64,000 nt of DNA from Aquicoccus porphyridii (GCF_008369105.1 NZ_VINQ01000009.1:1-64000); one strand, 5' to 3'. Shown: positions 26,918 to 36,664, counted from the first letter of the stretch. Notes: generated by a model not told the origin, from the letters alone. Numbers and translations: made by a program.

Positions 26918-28102
26918 TCAGGCTTTCTCATAAAGTGTGGTGACACAGGCCCCACCGAGGCCCAGATTGTGCTGAAGTGCCAGGCGCGCGCCATCGACCT
27001 GGCGCGCATCAGCCTGCCCGCGCAACTGCTGGACAAGCTCGGTACATTGCGCAAGGCCGGTCGCCCCAAGAGGATGACCTTTGGACAACAAACCGCCCGA
27101 CGGGTTGGTCACGTATTTTCCGCCATAGGTGTTGTCGCCATCATCAACAAACTTCGCAGCTTCACCTCGGCCGCAAAGGCCAAGCGCCTCGTAGGTGATG
27201 AGTTCGTTGTGGGCGAAACAGTCGTGCAGTTCGACCACATCCACGTCTTCGGGCCCGATGCCCGCAGCCTCGTAGACCTGATCGGCGGCGCGCTTGGCCA
27301 TCGAAAAGCCGACCACCTCGCGCATATCATGGGCTTCGAAGGTTTCCGGACCGTCCGTTGTCATGGCCTGCGCCGCGATCCGAACCGAACTGTCCAGTCC
27401 GTGCTTGTCGGCGAATTCCTTGGAACAGATGATCGCGGCGGCTGCGCCACAGGTTGGCGGACAGGCCATAAGCTTGGTCATGACGCCGGGCCAGACCACC
27501 TGCGCAGCCATGACGTCTTCCGCCGTCACTTCCTGGCGGAATAGGGCCACCGGGTTCTTGGCCGCATGGCGGCTGGCCTTGGCGCGGATCTTGGCGAAGG
27601 TCTCAAGAGGCGTGCCGAACTCGTCCATATGCGCCTTGCCCGCACCGCCGAAGTACCGCAGTGCCAGCGGGATCTCCGAACTGCCAACCAGATCGTCGGT
27701 TTCTTCGTCGAAAGCCGCAAACGGGCTGACCCGATCGTGAAACATCGCGCCGATTGCGCCGGGTTGCATTTGTTCGAACCCAAGCGCCAGAGCACATTCC
27801 ACCGCCCCGCTTTCCACGGCCTGACGCGCCAGGAACAGGGCAGACGACCCGGTCGAGCAATTGTTGTTCACATTCACAACCGGGATGCCAGTCATTCCAA
27901 CATTGTACAAGGCGCGCTGACCGCAGGTGCTGTCGCCATAAACATAGCCCACATACGCCTGTTGAATTTTTTCGTAGTCCAGACCTGCGTCGGCCAGAGC
28001 AGAGCGGGTCGCCGCGGTTGCCATGACATCGTAGCTCTCGGATTTTCCCGGCTTCTGGAACGGGACCATCCCGACGCCGGTGACATAGGCTTTGCCTGTC
28101 AT
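26918..28102 (-). CDS. SCP2-type thiolase (lipid-transfer-protein-like)
   Basis: 394 residues. The active-site Cys lies in VNNNCSTGSSAL, the His region is HDCFAHNELITYEALGLC, and the C-terminal motif is GGLLSKGHPLGATGLAQ. This class cleaves 3-oxoacyl-CoAs with branched or cyclic tails and can also act as a retro-aldolase in sterol side-chain pathways. ATG 28102 is the start of the conserved KAYVTGVGMVPF. The operator at 28,158 controls it by position. Confidence 0.92.
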   Translation of the reverse strand: MTGKAYVTGVGMVPFQKPGKSESYDVMATAATRSALADAGLDYEKIQQAYVGYVYGDSTCGQRALYNVGMTGIPVVNVNNNCSTGSSALFLARQAVESGAVECALALGFEQMQPGAIGAMFHDRVSPFAAFDEETDDLVGSSEIPLALRYFGGAGKAHMDEFGTPLETFAKIRAKASRHAAKNPVALFRQEVTAEDVMAAQVVWPGVMTKLMACPPTCGAAAAIICSKEFADKHGLDSSVRIAAQAMTTDGPETFEAHDMREVVGFSMAKRAADQVYEAAGIGPEDVDVVELHDCFAHNELITYEALGLCGRGEAAKFVDDGDNTYGGKYVTNPSGGLLSKGHPLGATGLAQCTELVQQLRGQADARQVDGARLALQHNLGLGGACVTTLYEKA

Positions 28103-28157
28103 TTCTTTCTCTCTCCCATGCTTCGTCCGGCGATTCTGAACGCGCTGCCAAACCAAT

Positions 28158-28175
28158 TTCTACCATTTGTTAGAA
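28158..28175. promoter_or_regulatory. Locus operator, copy 1 (upstream of thiolase)
   Basis: TTCTACCATTTGTTAGAA, an 18-bp imperfect palindrome of the shared motif. On the minus strand AGGATC (28185-28180) and TAGAAA (28162-28157) lie 17 bases apart as -35/-10-like elements, the second overlapping the operator. Confidence 0.6.
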
Positions 28176-28239
28176 TTTAGATCCTAACCTTGGGAACTGT
28201 CAACATCTTCACGCCGAGACGTCGGGTGCTTGCGTTGTT

Positions 28240-28257
28240 TTCTAACATATGTTTGTT
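28240..28257. promoter_or_regulatory. Locus operator, copy 2 (upstream of paaY-like gene)
   Basis: TTCTAACATATGTTTGTT, intact left half and a weaker right half. TTGCGT (28230-28235) and TTGTTT (28253-28258) are 17 bases apart on the plus strand in the same register as the other copies. Confidence 0.5.
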
Positions 28258-28382
28258 TTTCTTGACTGCGAGTTCTGGAAATCAGTACATTTCAGGCCTT
28301 TGGATTCCGGCAAGACGGGCGATGAACATTTGCTGCTTGTTTCCTGAAATCAGCGACACCCAGACTACGAAAGGCAGAGAGA

Positions 28383-28994
28383 ATGGCGTATTGTTATGAA
28401 TTCAAGGGGTTTATACCCGTTGTTCCCGAGGACACGTATGTCCATCCTCAGGCCATTTTGATCGGAAATGTCATCTTGGGTCATGGATGCTACATCGGAC
28501 CCGGAGCAAGCCTGCGGGGCGATTTCGGCAGGATCGTGATCGGCGACGGCGCCAACGTCCAGGACAACTGCACCATCCATTCCTTTCCCGGCCGCGATGC
28601 GGTGGTCGAAACCGACGGTCATATTGGCCATGGCGCGATCCTGCACGGTTGCACTGTGAGCCGGAATGCTCTGGTCGGTATGAACGCCGTCATCATGGAT
28701 GGCGTTGAACTTGGGGCGGAATCAATCGTTGGCGCGCAGGCTTTTGTGCGAGGCGAAACCGTCATTCCGCCCCGTTCGATGGTGGTCGGATCTCCGGCAA
28801 AGGTGATCCGCGAGGTCAGCGAGAAAGAAGTCGCTTGGAAGACCCGCGGCACGGCGGAATACCAGCAACTCGCGCGTGACTGTCTGGTCGGATTGATGCC
28901 CGTCGAGCCGCTGAAGGTGGTCGAGGCGGACCGGCCCGAGATGGCTGCCTCTGACGTCGTTTCCATTCAGGAGGCGCGGCGGACGTCGTCCTGA
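28383..28994 (+). CDS. PaaY/CaiE-like gamma-carbonic-anhydrase-fold protein
   Basis: 203 residues with left-handed beta-helix hexapeptide repeats ([37 protein letters not shown]). Metal-ligand histidines are visible in TIHSF and [12 protein letters not shown]. PaaY is a thioesterase that rescues CoA from dead-end intermediates; CaiE is a homologue in carnitine metabolism. A housekeeping thioesterase role for this locus fits. The C-terminal ~30 residues (after [11 protein letters not shown]) are an extension. Divergent from the thiolase. Confidence 0.85.
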   Translation: MAYCYEFKGFIPVVPEDTYVHPQAILIGNVILGHGCYIGPGASLRGDFGRIVIGDGANVQDNCTIHSFPGRDAVVETDGHIGHGAILHGCTVSRNALVGMNAVIMDGVELGAESIVGAQAFVRGETVIPPRSMVVGSPAKVIREVSEKEVAWKTRGTAEYQQLARDCLVGLMPVEPLKVVEADRPEMAASDVVSIQEARRTSS

Positions 28995-29061
28995 CCTGTC
29001 CGGTCTCGGGACGGATTTCTTCGGATTCCGAAAGCGCCAGATCGTAACGCCTTGATAGGGT

Positions 29062-29088
29062 ACGGCACTCCGTAGCTCGGTGTGCCGT
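29062..29088. terminator. Hairpin between convergent genes
   Basis: ACGGCAC (29062-29068) pairs with GTGCCGT (29082-29088), in the 105-base gap between the paaY-like gene and the convergent carboxyltransferase gene. A bidirectional terminator is the likely role, though no T-run is present. Confidence 0.4.
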
Positions 29089-29099
29089 CCCTCGTACAG

Positions 29100-30707
29100 T
29101 TACAGCCGGAAGATCCCGTAGTGCGGATCGTCGATCGGCGCGTTCAGCGAGGCGGAAATCGACATGCCAAGCGCATTGCGTGTGTCCGCCGGGTCAAGGA
29201 TGCCATCGTCCCACAATTCCGAGGTCGAGGTATAGGCTTCGACATCTCGGCGGAATTTCTCCAGCACGGGATCACGGATCGCGGCGATTTCTTCCTCGCT
29301 CAGTTCTTTGCCTTCGCGCTGAAGCTGCCGAATCTTGACGTCGGCCATGGTATTGGCAGCCTGATCCGCACCCATCACGCCGATTTCGGCCTGCGGCCAC
29401 ATGAACAGCGTGCGTGCATCCCAGGCCCGTCCGCACATGCCGTAATTGCCTGCCCCGTAAGAGGCATTGGCGATCACGGTAAACTTCGGCACGACCGAGC
29501 CGCCCTGCGCCATCAGCATCTTGGCGCCGTCCTTGGCGATGCCGCGTTCTTCGTATTCGCGGCCCACCATATAGCCGGTGATGTTCTGGAAAAAGACCAG
29601 AGGCGTACGGTTCTGGTTGCACAGCTGAATGAAATGCGCCGCCTTGAGCGAGCTGTCGTTGAACAGCACCCCGTTGTTGGCAAGGATGCCGACCTTGTAG
29701 CCCCAGATATGGGCATAACCGCAAATCATCGTGGTGCCGTAGTCGGGCTGGTATTCGTGAAAGCGCGAACCGTCCACGATCCGGGCCAGAACCTCGCGCA
29801 TGTCGAATTGGGTTTTCCGGTCCTTGGGAATGATCCCGTAAAGCTCCTTCGGCTCGTAGTAAGGCTCTTCATAGGAAGCAGTTTCGATGATAGTTTTCGG
29901 TGTGCGTTTCCATTGGCTGACAATCTCGCGCGCCAGTGAAAAGGCGTGCTGTTCGGTCGCGGCACGATAATCGCCGGTGCCCGAAACCGAGGTATGCATA
30001 ACCGCCCCACCAAGTTCCTGAACACCGACATCTTCGCCGGTGGCCGCCTTGACCAGCGGGGGACCGCCAAGGAAAATCGCCCCAGTGCCTTCGATGATGA
30101 TGTTGTAATCGCTCAGCGTAGGTACATAGGCACCGCCTGCGGTGCAATGCCCGCCGACCACAGCAATCTGCGGGATATTGGCCTGACTCAGCTTGACCTG
30201 GTTGCGAAACACCCGCCCGCCCAGATAGCGGTCGGGAAAGACGCCATGTTGCAGCGGCAGGAAACCGCCGGCGCTGTCGCAGATATGGACGACCGGCAAC
30301 CGGTTCTCCAGCGCGACATCCAGAAGGCGCACGACCTTTTTCACGGTATGCGGATACCAGGCACCGCCCTTGACGCTGGCGTCATTGGCATGAATAGCGA
30401 CCTCGCGGCCCTGCACGATGCCAATGCCCGTAACCACGGCGGCACCCGGCACTGTACCGTCATATTCGCGACAGGCTGCGAGGGTGGAGAATTCCAGAAA
30501 CGGTGTGCCGGGGTCCAGCAGCAGTTTTAGCCGTTCGCGCACGCCCAGCTTGTTTTGCCGCTCGAGGCGGTCAATGTCGCGTTGCGGGCGTTCGAAACGC
30601 GCCGCGTGCTGGCGGGCGTGAAATTCCTTCAGCCGCTCGGACATGGCGGCATAATTTGCCTTGTAGTCGGCGGCGTTGGTATCGATCAGACTTTCAATCC
30701 TGCGCAT
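29100..30707 (-). CDS. Acyl-CoA carboxyltransferase (beta) subunit of the split carboxylase
   Basis: 535 residues. Motifs: TVPGAAVVTGIGIVQG, ANDASVKGGAWYPHTVKK, VVGGHCTAGGAYVPTLSDY and ASYGAGNYGMCGRAWD. It carboxylates an unsaturated branched acyl-CoA using the separate BC and BCCP subunits encoded upstream. ATG 30707 has AGGAGG seven bases before it; the GTG at 30713 overlaps the BCCP stop. The gene partners (AtuA-like, hydratase) suggest a geranyl-CoA-carboxylase-like substrate class. Confidence 0.92.
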   Translation of the reverse strand: MRRIESLIDTNAADYKANYAAMSERLKEFHARQHAARFERPQRDIDRLERQNKLGVRERLKLLLDPGTPFLEFSTLAACREYDGTVPGAAVVTGIGIVQGREVAIHANDASVKGGAWYPHTVKKVVRLLDVALENRLPVVHICDSAGGFLPLQHGVFPDRYLGGRVFRNQVKLSQANIPQIAVVGGHCTAGGAYVPTLSDYNIIIEGTGAIFLGGPPLVKAATGEDVGVQELGGAVMHTSVSGTGDYRAATEQHAFSLAREIVSQWKRTPKTIIETASYEEPYYEPKELYGIIPKDRKTQFDMREVLARIVDGSRFHEYQPDYGTTMICGYAHIWGYKVGILANNGVLFNDSSLKAAHFIQLCNQNRTPLVFFQNITGYMVGREYEERGIAKDGAKMLMAQGGSVVPKFTVIANASYGAGNYGMCGRAWDARTLFMWPQAEIGVMGADQAANTMADVKIRQLQREGKELSEEEIAAIRDPVLEKFRRDVEAYTSTSELWDDGILDPADTRNALGMSISASLNAPIDDPHYGIFRL

Positions 30708-30709
30708 TC

Positions 30710-31213
30710 TCACTCCTCCTCCGGGGCCAATTGGGCCAGGATATCTTTCAGCCCAAAACTGTCGCCTTCGGCGAATGGCATTTCGGCAACGACCCCGTCG
30801 CGTGGCGCCGTCAGTGTGGTTTCCAGCTTCATGCTTTCGATAACCAAAAGCGGCTGGCCTTCTTTAACTGTATCGCCGGGTTTGACCGCGACCGACACCA
30901 CGACTCCGGGCATAGGCGCGACCAACCGATCATCGCCTGTGCCACCATCGCTTCCAGCCAGGCGCTCGGCGGGATCAACCCGCCCGACTTCGTAGGTGCG
31001 ACCGTTCATGTGCACAAAAGTTGCTTCCGGCCCCACGGCCAGTCGCAATTCGCGGACAACACCCTTAGCCCGCAACGTATAACCGCCCGGCAGGCCCGTC
31101 GGGTCCAATTGGCAGGCAACAGTACCATTGGGGGTATTAAGTACGAACCGGCTGCCATCATGGCCCAACCAACATTCAGTCTCTTCTCCGTCGATCTGAA
31201 AGATCCGTTGCAT
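30710..31213 (-). CDS. Biotin carboxyl carrier protein, stand-alone
   Basis: 167 residues. The C-terminal ~75 residues are a biotinyl domain with VIESMKLETTL (biotinyl-Lys). The N-terminal part (CWLGHDGSRFVLNTP, YTLRAKG) resembles the BC-BCCP linking domain of fused alpha subunits. It therefore looks like the second half of a split MCC-type alpha chain. Its ATG overlaps the BC stop (TGATG), so 1:1 translation is likely. Confidence 0.92.
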   Translation of the reverse strand: MQRIFQIDGEETECWLGHDGSRFVLNTPNGTVACQLDPTGLPGGYTLRAKGVVRELRLAVGPEATFVHMNGRTYEVGRVDPAERLAGSDGGTGDDRLVAPMPGVVVSVAVKPGDTVKEGQPLLVIESMKLETTLTAPRDGVVAEMPFAEGDSFGLKDILAQLAPEEE

Positions 31214-32682
31214 CAGTTTCTCCACCCGCCCATCTTGCGGTACATTTCCGGTATCTGCATTACGTCGCTCACCAGCCGTTCGTCCGACAGGGCCGCCGCC
31301 GCCATCAGCAGGTCAGAGACATCTTCCCCCGGTGCGGTCAGCGTTTCGGATTGTTCAGCCAGGAAGCCGGTTGAAACATCGCCCGAGGCAAAATCTGGAT
31401 GTGCAAGGATCTCATCCAGGTAACCGGTGTTGGTCGTCACCCCGAGAATCACATAGTTTTGCACCGCATTCCGGGCACGGGCGATGGCCTGCGCGCGATC
31501 CGGGCCATGCACGATCAGCTTGGACAACATCGGGTCGAAGTCGGTTGTCACCTTGCCGCCGTCCAGAATGCCGCTGTCCACGCGGATCCCCTCGCCCATG
31601 GGTTCGTCCAGCAGCAGGATATCCCCGATCGCGGGGCGAAAATCGGCGGTCGCGTCCTCGGCACAGATGCGCAATTCGATCGAATGGCCGGTCTGCGGAA
31701 TATCCGCCTGTGCGGCACTCAAGCCCTCGCCCGCAGCTACGCGCAGTTGCTCGGCAACTAGATCGAAGCCAGTCACCAGTTCGGTCACCGGATGTTCGAC
31801 CTGAAGGCGGGTGTTCATTTCGAGGAAGTAAAAGGCCCCGTCCTGCGCATAAATGAATTCGACGGTCCCTGCCCCGCGGTATTTGACGGCGCGGGCAATC
31901 CCCGCAGCGGTTTCACAGATCTCGTCCCGCTGTTCTGGGGTCAGCGCCGGTGACGGCGTTTCTTCGATAATCTTCTGGAACCGGCGCTGGATCGAACATT
32001 CGCGTTCCCAGAAATGGACCACGTTACCCTGCCCGTCACCCATCACCTGCACCTCGATATGGCGCGGACGTTCGATATAGCATTCGACGAACAGCCGGCC
32101 ATCGCCAAAATAACGGACGCCTTCGCGACGTGCCGTTTCGATTTCGGTTTCCAACGTGCTGTCTTCGCGCACAATGCGCATACCCTTGCCGCCGCCGCCA
32201 GCCGAGGGCTTGATCAGCAGAGGGTAGCCCACCGTGCGGGCGCGTTCGACAAAACTCGCCGGATCGTCATCCTCGATCGCCGAGGGGGCAACCGGGAAGC
32301 CGTGCTCCTCGACAAAGACGCGCGCACGGACCTTGTCGCCCATCAGGTCGATGGTCTCGGACGTCGGGCCGATAAATGTCACACCGGCCTCTTCCAGCGC
32401 CGCGACGAAGGCCGCGTTCTCGGACAAAAAGCCATAGCCGGGATGCACCGCGTCGGCGCCGATTTTCTTTGCAGCCTCGACAATCTGCGGAATATCGAGA
32501 TAGGCGGCCACAGGCGTTGGCCCTTCGATCATCACAATCTCGTCTGCGATCAGGTGGGCCGGCCCCTCTTGTTCAGCGACGTGGCTCAACACAGCCGTCG
32601 CAAGGCCGCGGGCCTTGGCGGTGCGTAACACGCGCGCTGCGATTTCACCCCGATTGGCGACCAGGAGTTTTGAAATGGTCAT
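31213..32682 (-). CDS. Biotin carboxylase subunit of the split carboxylase
   Basis: 489 residues. LLVANRGEIAARVLRTA, ATP-grasp loop SAGGGGKGMRIV, EVQVMGDGQGNVVHFWERECS and EMNTRLQVEHPVTELVTG define the domain. The chain ends where fused homologues continue into the linker. It lies 12 bases after atuA-like. Unlike the other two carboxylases in this window, its alpha chain is split. Confidence 0.93.
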   Translation of the reverse strand: MTISKLLVANRGEIAARVLRTAKARGLATAVLSHVAEQEGPAHLIADEIVMIEGPTPVAAYLDIPQIVEAAKKIGADAVHPGYGFLSENAAFVAALEEAGVTFIGPTSETIDLMGDKVRARVFVEEHGFPVAPSAIEDDDPASFVERARTVGYPLLIKPSAGGGGKGMRIVREDSTLETEIETARREGVRYFGDGRLFVECYIERPRHIEVQVMGDGQGNVVHFWERECSIQRRFQKIIEETPSPALTPEQRDEICETAAGIARAVKYRGAGTVEFIYAQDGAFYFLEMNTRLQVEHPVTELVTGFDLVAEQLRVAAGEGLSAAQADIPQTGHSIELRICAEDATADFRPAIGDILLLDEPMGEGIRVDSGILDGGKVTTDFDPMLSKLIVHGPDRAQAIARARNAVQNYVILGVTTNTGYLDEILAHPDFASGDVSTGFLAEQSETLTAPGEDVSDLLMAAAALSDERLVSDVMQIPEMYRKMGGWRN

Positions 32683-32694
32683 GGTATTGTCCTA

Positions 32695-34494
32695 TTAGTT
32701 CCGGTCCGAGGCGTTCAGCCCGTCGCGCGCGGCCAGATCGACCGGCACAGGAATTTCAATATCAAGCAGCATCTGCGCAAACCCTTTGCCTTGCGGATCG
32801 ATGCGGACCGAGGCGATGCCGCCCCCGCCCAGCGATTCATGCAGCAGGAAGTTCAGCGAATGGCTTCCGGGCAGGTCGAACCGCTCGACCTTGCCTTCGC
32901 AGACATGGGAGAAATAGTCTTTCACCACCTTTTCGCTAAGGGCCGAGCGGATATATGGCAGGTAGTCCGGCTTGCGCGCAAGGATGCCGATATTGGCGAT
33001 ATCCCCCTTGTCGCCTGAGCGGCCCCAAGCCAGATCGACGAGGCGCACCTTGATCGCGTCCGGACCGGGCGCGCGGCTATCTGCCGGCGGCGCGGCAGGC
33101 GGATCAAGGTGGACTGGACTGGTGGCCACGGCGACGGGCACATCCTTGCCGTCGACCTCGACTGCGACGGGGGTGTCGGCCTTGTTCTGCAGGAAGGAGA
33201 ACAGACGGACCACCGGCTGTACCTTTGGCCGTCCGGCGAAGAACCCGGTCAGACCCTGCGCGGTCGAAATCGCCATGGGTGCGATTTCTCCGGCAAAGAT
33301 GTTCAGCGCGGTGCGATCGTCATGGACCGCGCCGATCTTGAGCACCACTTCGCGGGTCTGGGCGCGCGCATTTGCGCCATAAGTGGACTCGGCGCCCAGC
33401 ACTTCGACGCTGACCTGCCGGAAATCGCCCATGTTGCGATCGCGGAAAATCCGGCGACAGCGGGTCAGGATCGCCTCGGCCACGCGTTCGGCCTTGGCGG
33501 GTGCATCAATCGCGGCCAGTGTCAGGGTAGAGACCGCGCGCCAGCCATCTGCATGGGTCGCCGACACCTTGTAGCTGTCGGTGCGCCCGAGACCCTTGCC
33601 GCCCTTGACCAGCACCCGATCGGGTCCGACCTGTTCCAGGTTGACCCCGGACCAGTCGCAGATCACGTCGGGCAACAGGTAAGCGCGCGGATCACCGATT
33701 TCATAGAGCATCTGCTCTCCGACCGATCCGGGCACGACCAGCCCGCCGGTGTCAGGCGTCTTGGTCATGACGAAACTGCCGTCTTCCGACACCTCGACGA
33801 TGGGCATCCCCATATTGTCCCAACCCGGCACGTCCTGCCAGTCGGTAAAGTTGCCGCCCGTTCCCTGGGGGCCGCATTCGATCAGGTGACCCGCCAGCGA
33901 TCCCTGGCTCAGCTTGTCCCAGTCGTCATCGCCCCAGCCGTATTCGTGCATCAGGGGGCCAAGCGCGACCGCGCTGTCGGCGCAGCGCCCCGTGATTACG
34001 ATGTCGGCCCCGGCATCCAGCGCGGCCGCGATGGGGCGGGCACCCAGATAGGCGTTCATGCTCCAGATGTCGCCCGGAAACTCGACACCCGAGAACATTT
34101 CCGTCTGACCGCTTTTGCGAATTTCGTCGGCCTTCGGCAACAGGTCATCGCCCAGCACGACTCCGATGGACAAATCGATCCCGGCTTCGGCAGCGGCCTT
34201 AGCAAGCGCGTCGCGGCAGCCGCGCGGGTTCACGCCCCCGGCATTGGCAACGACCTTGATCCCCTTGGCCTTGATGTCCGGCAACCAGGGTGCCAGCGCC
34301 TTGACGAAATCCGGCGCATAGCCCGACTCGGGTGTCTTGGCGCGGGCACGCGCCATCAGCGACATTGTCACCTCGGCCAGATAGTCGAACACCAGATAGT
34401 TGATCTCGCCCTTAGAGACCAGTTGACCGATCGCTTCAGGCGTATCGCCCCAAAATCCCGATGCGCATCCAATGCGCAGTTTTCGATCTGACAT
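32695..34494 (-). CDS. AtuA-family protein (acyclic terpene utilisation)
   Basis: 599 residues. The long N-terminal domain (DUF1446: IGCASGFWGDTPEAIGQLV, VANAGGVNPRGC, ITGRCADSAVALGPLMHE) and the C-terminal AtuA-like domain (LAWGRSGDKGDIANIGIL, HSLNFLLHESLGGGG) are both present in one chain. AtuA is part of the Pseudomonas citronellol/geraniol cluster, but its reaction is not known. Its linkage to a carboxylase and a hydratase repeats the Atu gene logic. Confidence 0.9.
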   Translation of the reverse strand: MSDRKLRIGCASGFWGDTPEAIGQLVSKGEINYLVFDYLAEVTMSLMARARAKTPESGYAPDFVKALAPWLPDIKAKGIKVVANAGGVNPRGCRDALAKAAAEAGIDLSIGVVLGDDLLPKADEIRKSGQTEMFSGVEFPGDIWSMNAYLGARPIAAALDAGADIVITGRCADSAVALGPLMHEYGWGDDDWDKLSQGSLAGHLIECGPQGTGGNFTDWQDVPGWDNMGMPIVEVSEDGSFVMTKTPDTGGLVVPGSVGEQMLYEIGDPRAYLLPDVICDWSGVNLEQVGPDRVLVKGGKGLGRTDSYKVSATHADGWRAVSTLTLAAIDAPAKAERVAEAILTRCRRIFRDRNMGDFRQVSVEVLGAESTYGANARAQTREVVLKIGAVHDDRTALNIFAGEIAPMAISTAQGLTGFFAGRPKVQPVVRLFSFLQNKADTPVAVEVDGKDVPVAVATSPVHLDPPAAPPADSRAPGPDAIKVRLVDLAWGRSGDKGDIANIGILARKPDYLPYIRSALSEKVVKDYFSHVCEGKVERFDLPGSHSLNFLLHESLGGGGIASVRIDPQGKGFAQMLLDIEIPVPVDLAARDGLNASDRN

Positions 34495-34515
34495 ATGCTT
34501 CTCCTCCCCGCTTGA

Positions 34516-35301
34516 TTAGCGGCCTGTCCATTCAGGTTTGCGTTTCGCAATGAAGGCATCAAAGCCCTCGCGCGCATCTTCTGTCTGTGCAACGCGGGGC
34601 AATAGCGTTTCTGCAAACCGCATTTGCTGCGGATAGGTCATGTCCTCCATCGCATGACAGGCGTATTTTCCCAGCCGGATCGCGCTCGGCGACTGCGCAG
34701 CAATCTGGGCAACCAGTTCTGCAACTTTGTCGTCCAACCCCGCGGCATCGGTCACATAGTTGACCAGATTGAATTGCAGGGCTTCCTCGGCCGTCAGAGG
34801 GACGCCGGTGATGAACATCTCCATCAACCTGCGTCGGGGGAGCACGCGCATCATGGGTGGTACGATCGTCATGGGAAACAAACCCACCTTCACTTCCGGC
34901 GTTCCGATGCGGGCGTGGTCCGCCATCACAGCCAGATCGCAGGCACAGATAATGCCCGCCCCTGCCCCCATCGCGACGCCGTTGACACGCGCGATCGTCG
35001 GCTTTCGGCAGGCCTGTATCGTTTCGAACAACCTTCCGGCGAAATGATCAGGATCGGCCGGATCCTGAACGAACGGACCACCGTCCGCACCCGCCTTGAT
35101 GTCGCCGCCGGCGCAGAAGGCGCGATCTCCCTCGCCGGTCAGAACGATCACACGGCAATCGCTGTCCTTCTCGGCAGCATATATGGCGGCCATGATCCCG
35201 TCTGCGACTTCACGGTTTAGGGCATTTCGATTCTCAGGACGTCGAATCGTGATACGAACTTCGTCGCCACGCATCTGCGATTGAACAACGCTCTCACCCA
35301 T
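34516..35301 (-). CDS. Enoyl-CoA hydratase family protein of the AtuA operon
   Basis: 261 residues. Oxyanion segment FCAGGDIKAG. The first catalytic Glu position is Gly (GAGAGIICACD), the second Glu is retained (TPEVKVGLFPMTIVPPM), as in the glutaconyl-CoA hydratase at 22,845. It is the first gene of the split-carboxylase operon and likely hydrates the carboxylated product. GGGGGAG lies nine bases before ATG 35301. Confidence 0.85.
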   Translation of the reverse strand: MGESVVQSQMRGDEVRITIRRPENRNALNREVADGIMAAIYAAEKDSDCRVIVLTGEGDRAFCAGGDIKAGADGGPFVQDPADPDHFAGRLFETIQACRKPTIARVNGVAMGAGAGIICACDLAVMADHARIGTPEVKVGLFPMTIVPPMMRVLPRRRLMEMFITGVPLTAEEALQFNLVNYVTDAAGLDDKVAELVAQIAAQSPSAIRLGKYACHAMEDMTYPQQMRFAETLLPRVAQTEDAREGFDAFIAKRKPEWTGR

Positions 35302-35377
35302 TTCCGAAGCTCCCCCAAAATAGTTTGTGCGCCGTGCCTTCTAACGTCAGGTCGCAAAAAGCTTGGCTTGATCTATT

Positions 35378-35395
35378 TTCTAACATGTGTTTGAT
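35378..35395. promoter_or_regulatory. Locus operator, copy 3 (between AtuA operon and tandem dehydrogenases)
   Basis: TTCTAACATGTGTTTGAT. On the plus strand TTGATC (35368-35373) and TTGATT (35391-35396) are 17 bases apart; the operator fills the spacer and overlaps the -10-like box. It can serve both divergent operons. Confidence 0.65.
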
Positions 35396-35435
35396 TTTGG
35401 TCAACACCACAAACGACATTTCTCGGGAGGATGAT

Positions 35436-36650
35436 ATGACGACTCAAAGTGAGGCTATCGCGGCTGACCTGGAAGCCATCAGGGCAAACTATTCGTTGAC
35501 CGACGAGCAACGCCAGATTGTCGATCACGTGGATCGTGTGTCGCGCGAGGTACTGCACCCGTTGCAGGCTCGCATGGACGAGGAAGAATGGTGGCCCGAA
35601 GACCTGTTCAAGCAAATGGGTGAGCTGGGCCTGCTGGGAATCACCGCTCCCGAGGAGCTGGGCGGATCGGGTCAAGATGAATTCACCCAGGCGCTAGTGT
35701 CCGAGGTGATCTCGAAATGGAACCCGGCTGTGGGGTTGTCGCATGGCGCGCATGACAACCTGTGCCTGAACAACCTGCTGCGCAACGGGTCCGAAGAGCA
35801 GGTAAAGAAATACGTACCGGGCCTTTGCTCGGGCGAGCTTGTCGGTGCTCTGGGTCTGACCGAACCGGGTGCGGGATCCGATGCGCTTGGGTCCATGGCG
35901 ACCACCGCGCGCCGTGACGGTGATGACTACGTCATCAACGGCTCGAAGATCTACATCACCAACGGCCCGATTGCCGACGTGATTCTGCTTTACGCAAAGA
36001 CCGAGAAATCGAAGGGCGCCAAGGGCATTTCCGCCTTCATCATTGAGACCGACAATCCCGGCTTCAAGGTGGCGCAAAAGCTCGACAAAATGGGCTTCCG
36101 AGGCTCTCCGACCGGAGAGTTGGTGTTCGAAGATTGCCGCGTGCCCGCATCCGCCATGGTGGGTGAGGAAAACACCGGCGTTTCGGTGGTAATGAGCGGG
36201 CTGGATCTGGAGCGTGCTATGGTTGCCTCAGTCTGCGTAGGTATGGCCGAACGGGCGCTGGAACTGGGTCTGGAATACGCCAAAATCCGGGAGCAGTTCG
36301 GCAAGCCAATCGCAAGTTTCCAGATGATGCAGTCGAAACTGGCCCAGATCTACATCGAGGTCGAAACGGCGCGCGCCTTCGGGTATCGAGCGCTGGCCGC
36401 CTGTACGGGCCTGCCAAAAGGGGCCGGAGGCCGCGGCGAAATTCACAAACTGACTGCGGCGGCCTGTCTGTACGCCGGCGAGGCATTCAACAAGGCGGTG
36501 ACCGAAGCCTGCCATATCCATGGTGGCTCTGGCTACATGCAGGACACCGAGATCAACCGGTTGTTCCGCGCCAACAAGTTGTTGGAAATCGGCGCGGGCA
36601 CAAGCGAAGTCCGCAAGATCATCATTGCCGAAGAACTTCTGCGCGCCTGA
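35436..36650 (+). CDS. Acyl-CoA dehydrogenase, first of a tandem pair
   Basis: 404 residues. GALGLTEPGAGSDALGSM, INGSKIYITNGP, GFRGSPTGELVFEDCRVP and the C-terminal ACHIHGGSGYMQDTE and RLFRANKLLEIGAGTSEV mark an isovaleryl-CoA-type dehydrogenase. ATG 35436 has GGGAGG directly upstream. The next gene encodes a close paralogue, so the two may form a heteromer or act on different chain types. Confidence 0.9.
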   Translation: MTTQSEAIAADLEAIRANYSLTDEQRQIVDHVDRVSREVLHPLQARMDEEEWWPEDLFKQMGELGLLGITAPEELGGSGQDEFTQALVSEVISKWNPAVGLSHGAHDNLCLNNLLRNGSEEQVKKYVPGLCSGELVGALGLTEPGAGSDALGSMATTARRDGDDYVINGSKIYITNGPIADVILLYAKTEKSKGAKGISAFIIETDNPGFKVAQKLDKMGFRGSPTGELVFEDCRVPASAMVGEENTGVSVVMSGLDLERAMVASVCVGMAERALELGLEYAKIREQFGKPIASFQMMQSKLAQIYIEVETARAFGYRALAACTGLPKGAGGRGEIHKLTAAACLYAGEAFNKAVTEACHIHGGSGYMQDTEINRLFRANKLLEIGAGTSEVRKIIIAEELLRA

Positions 36651-36664
36651 GGGGGGACGAAACC

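Noticed and set aside
33109-34491. 460-codon plus-strand reading frame across the AtuA-like gene
   Set aside because: Antisense shadow of a GC-rich real gene; no motif and no start signal.
35339-35352. Possible seventh copy of the operator (TTCTAACG...)
   Set aside because: Only a left half-site; no matching right half and no register with promoter boxes.
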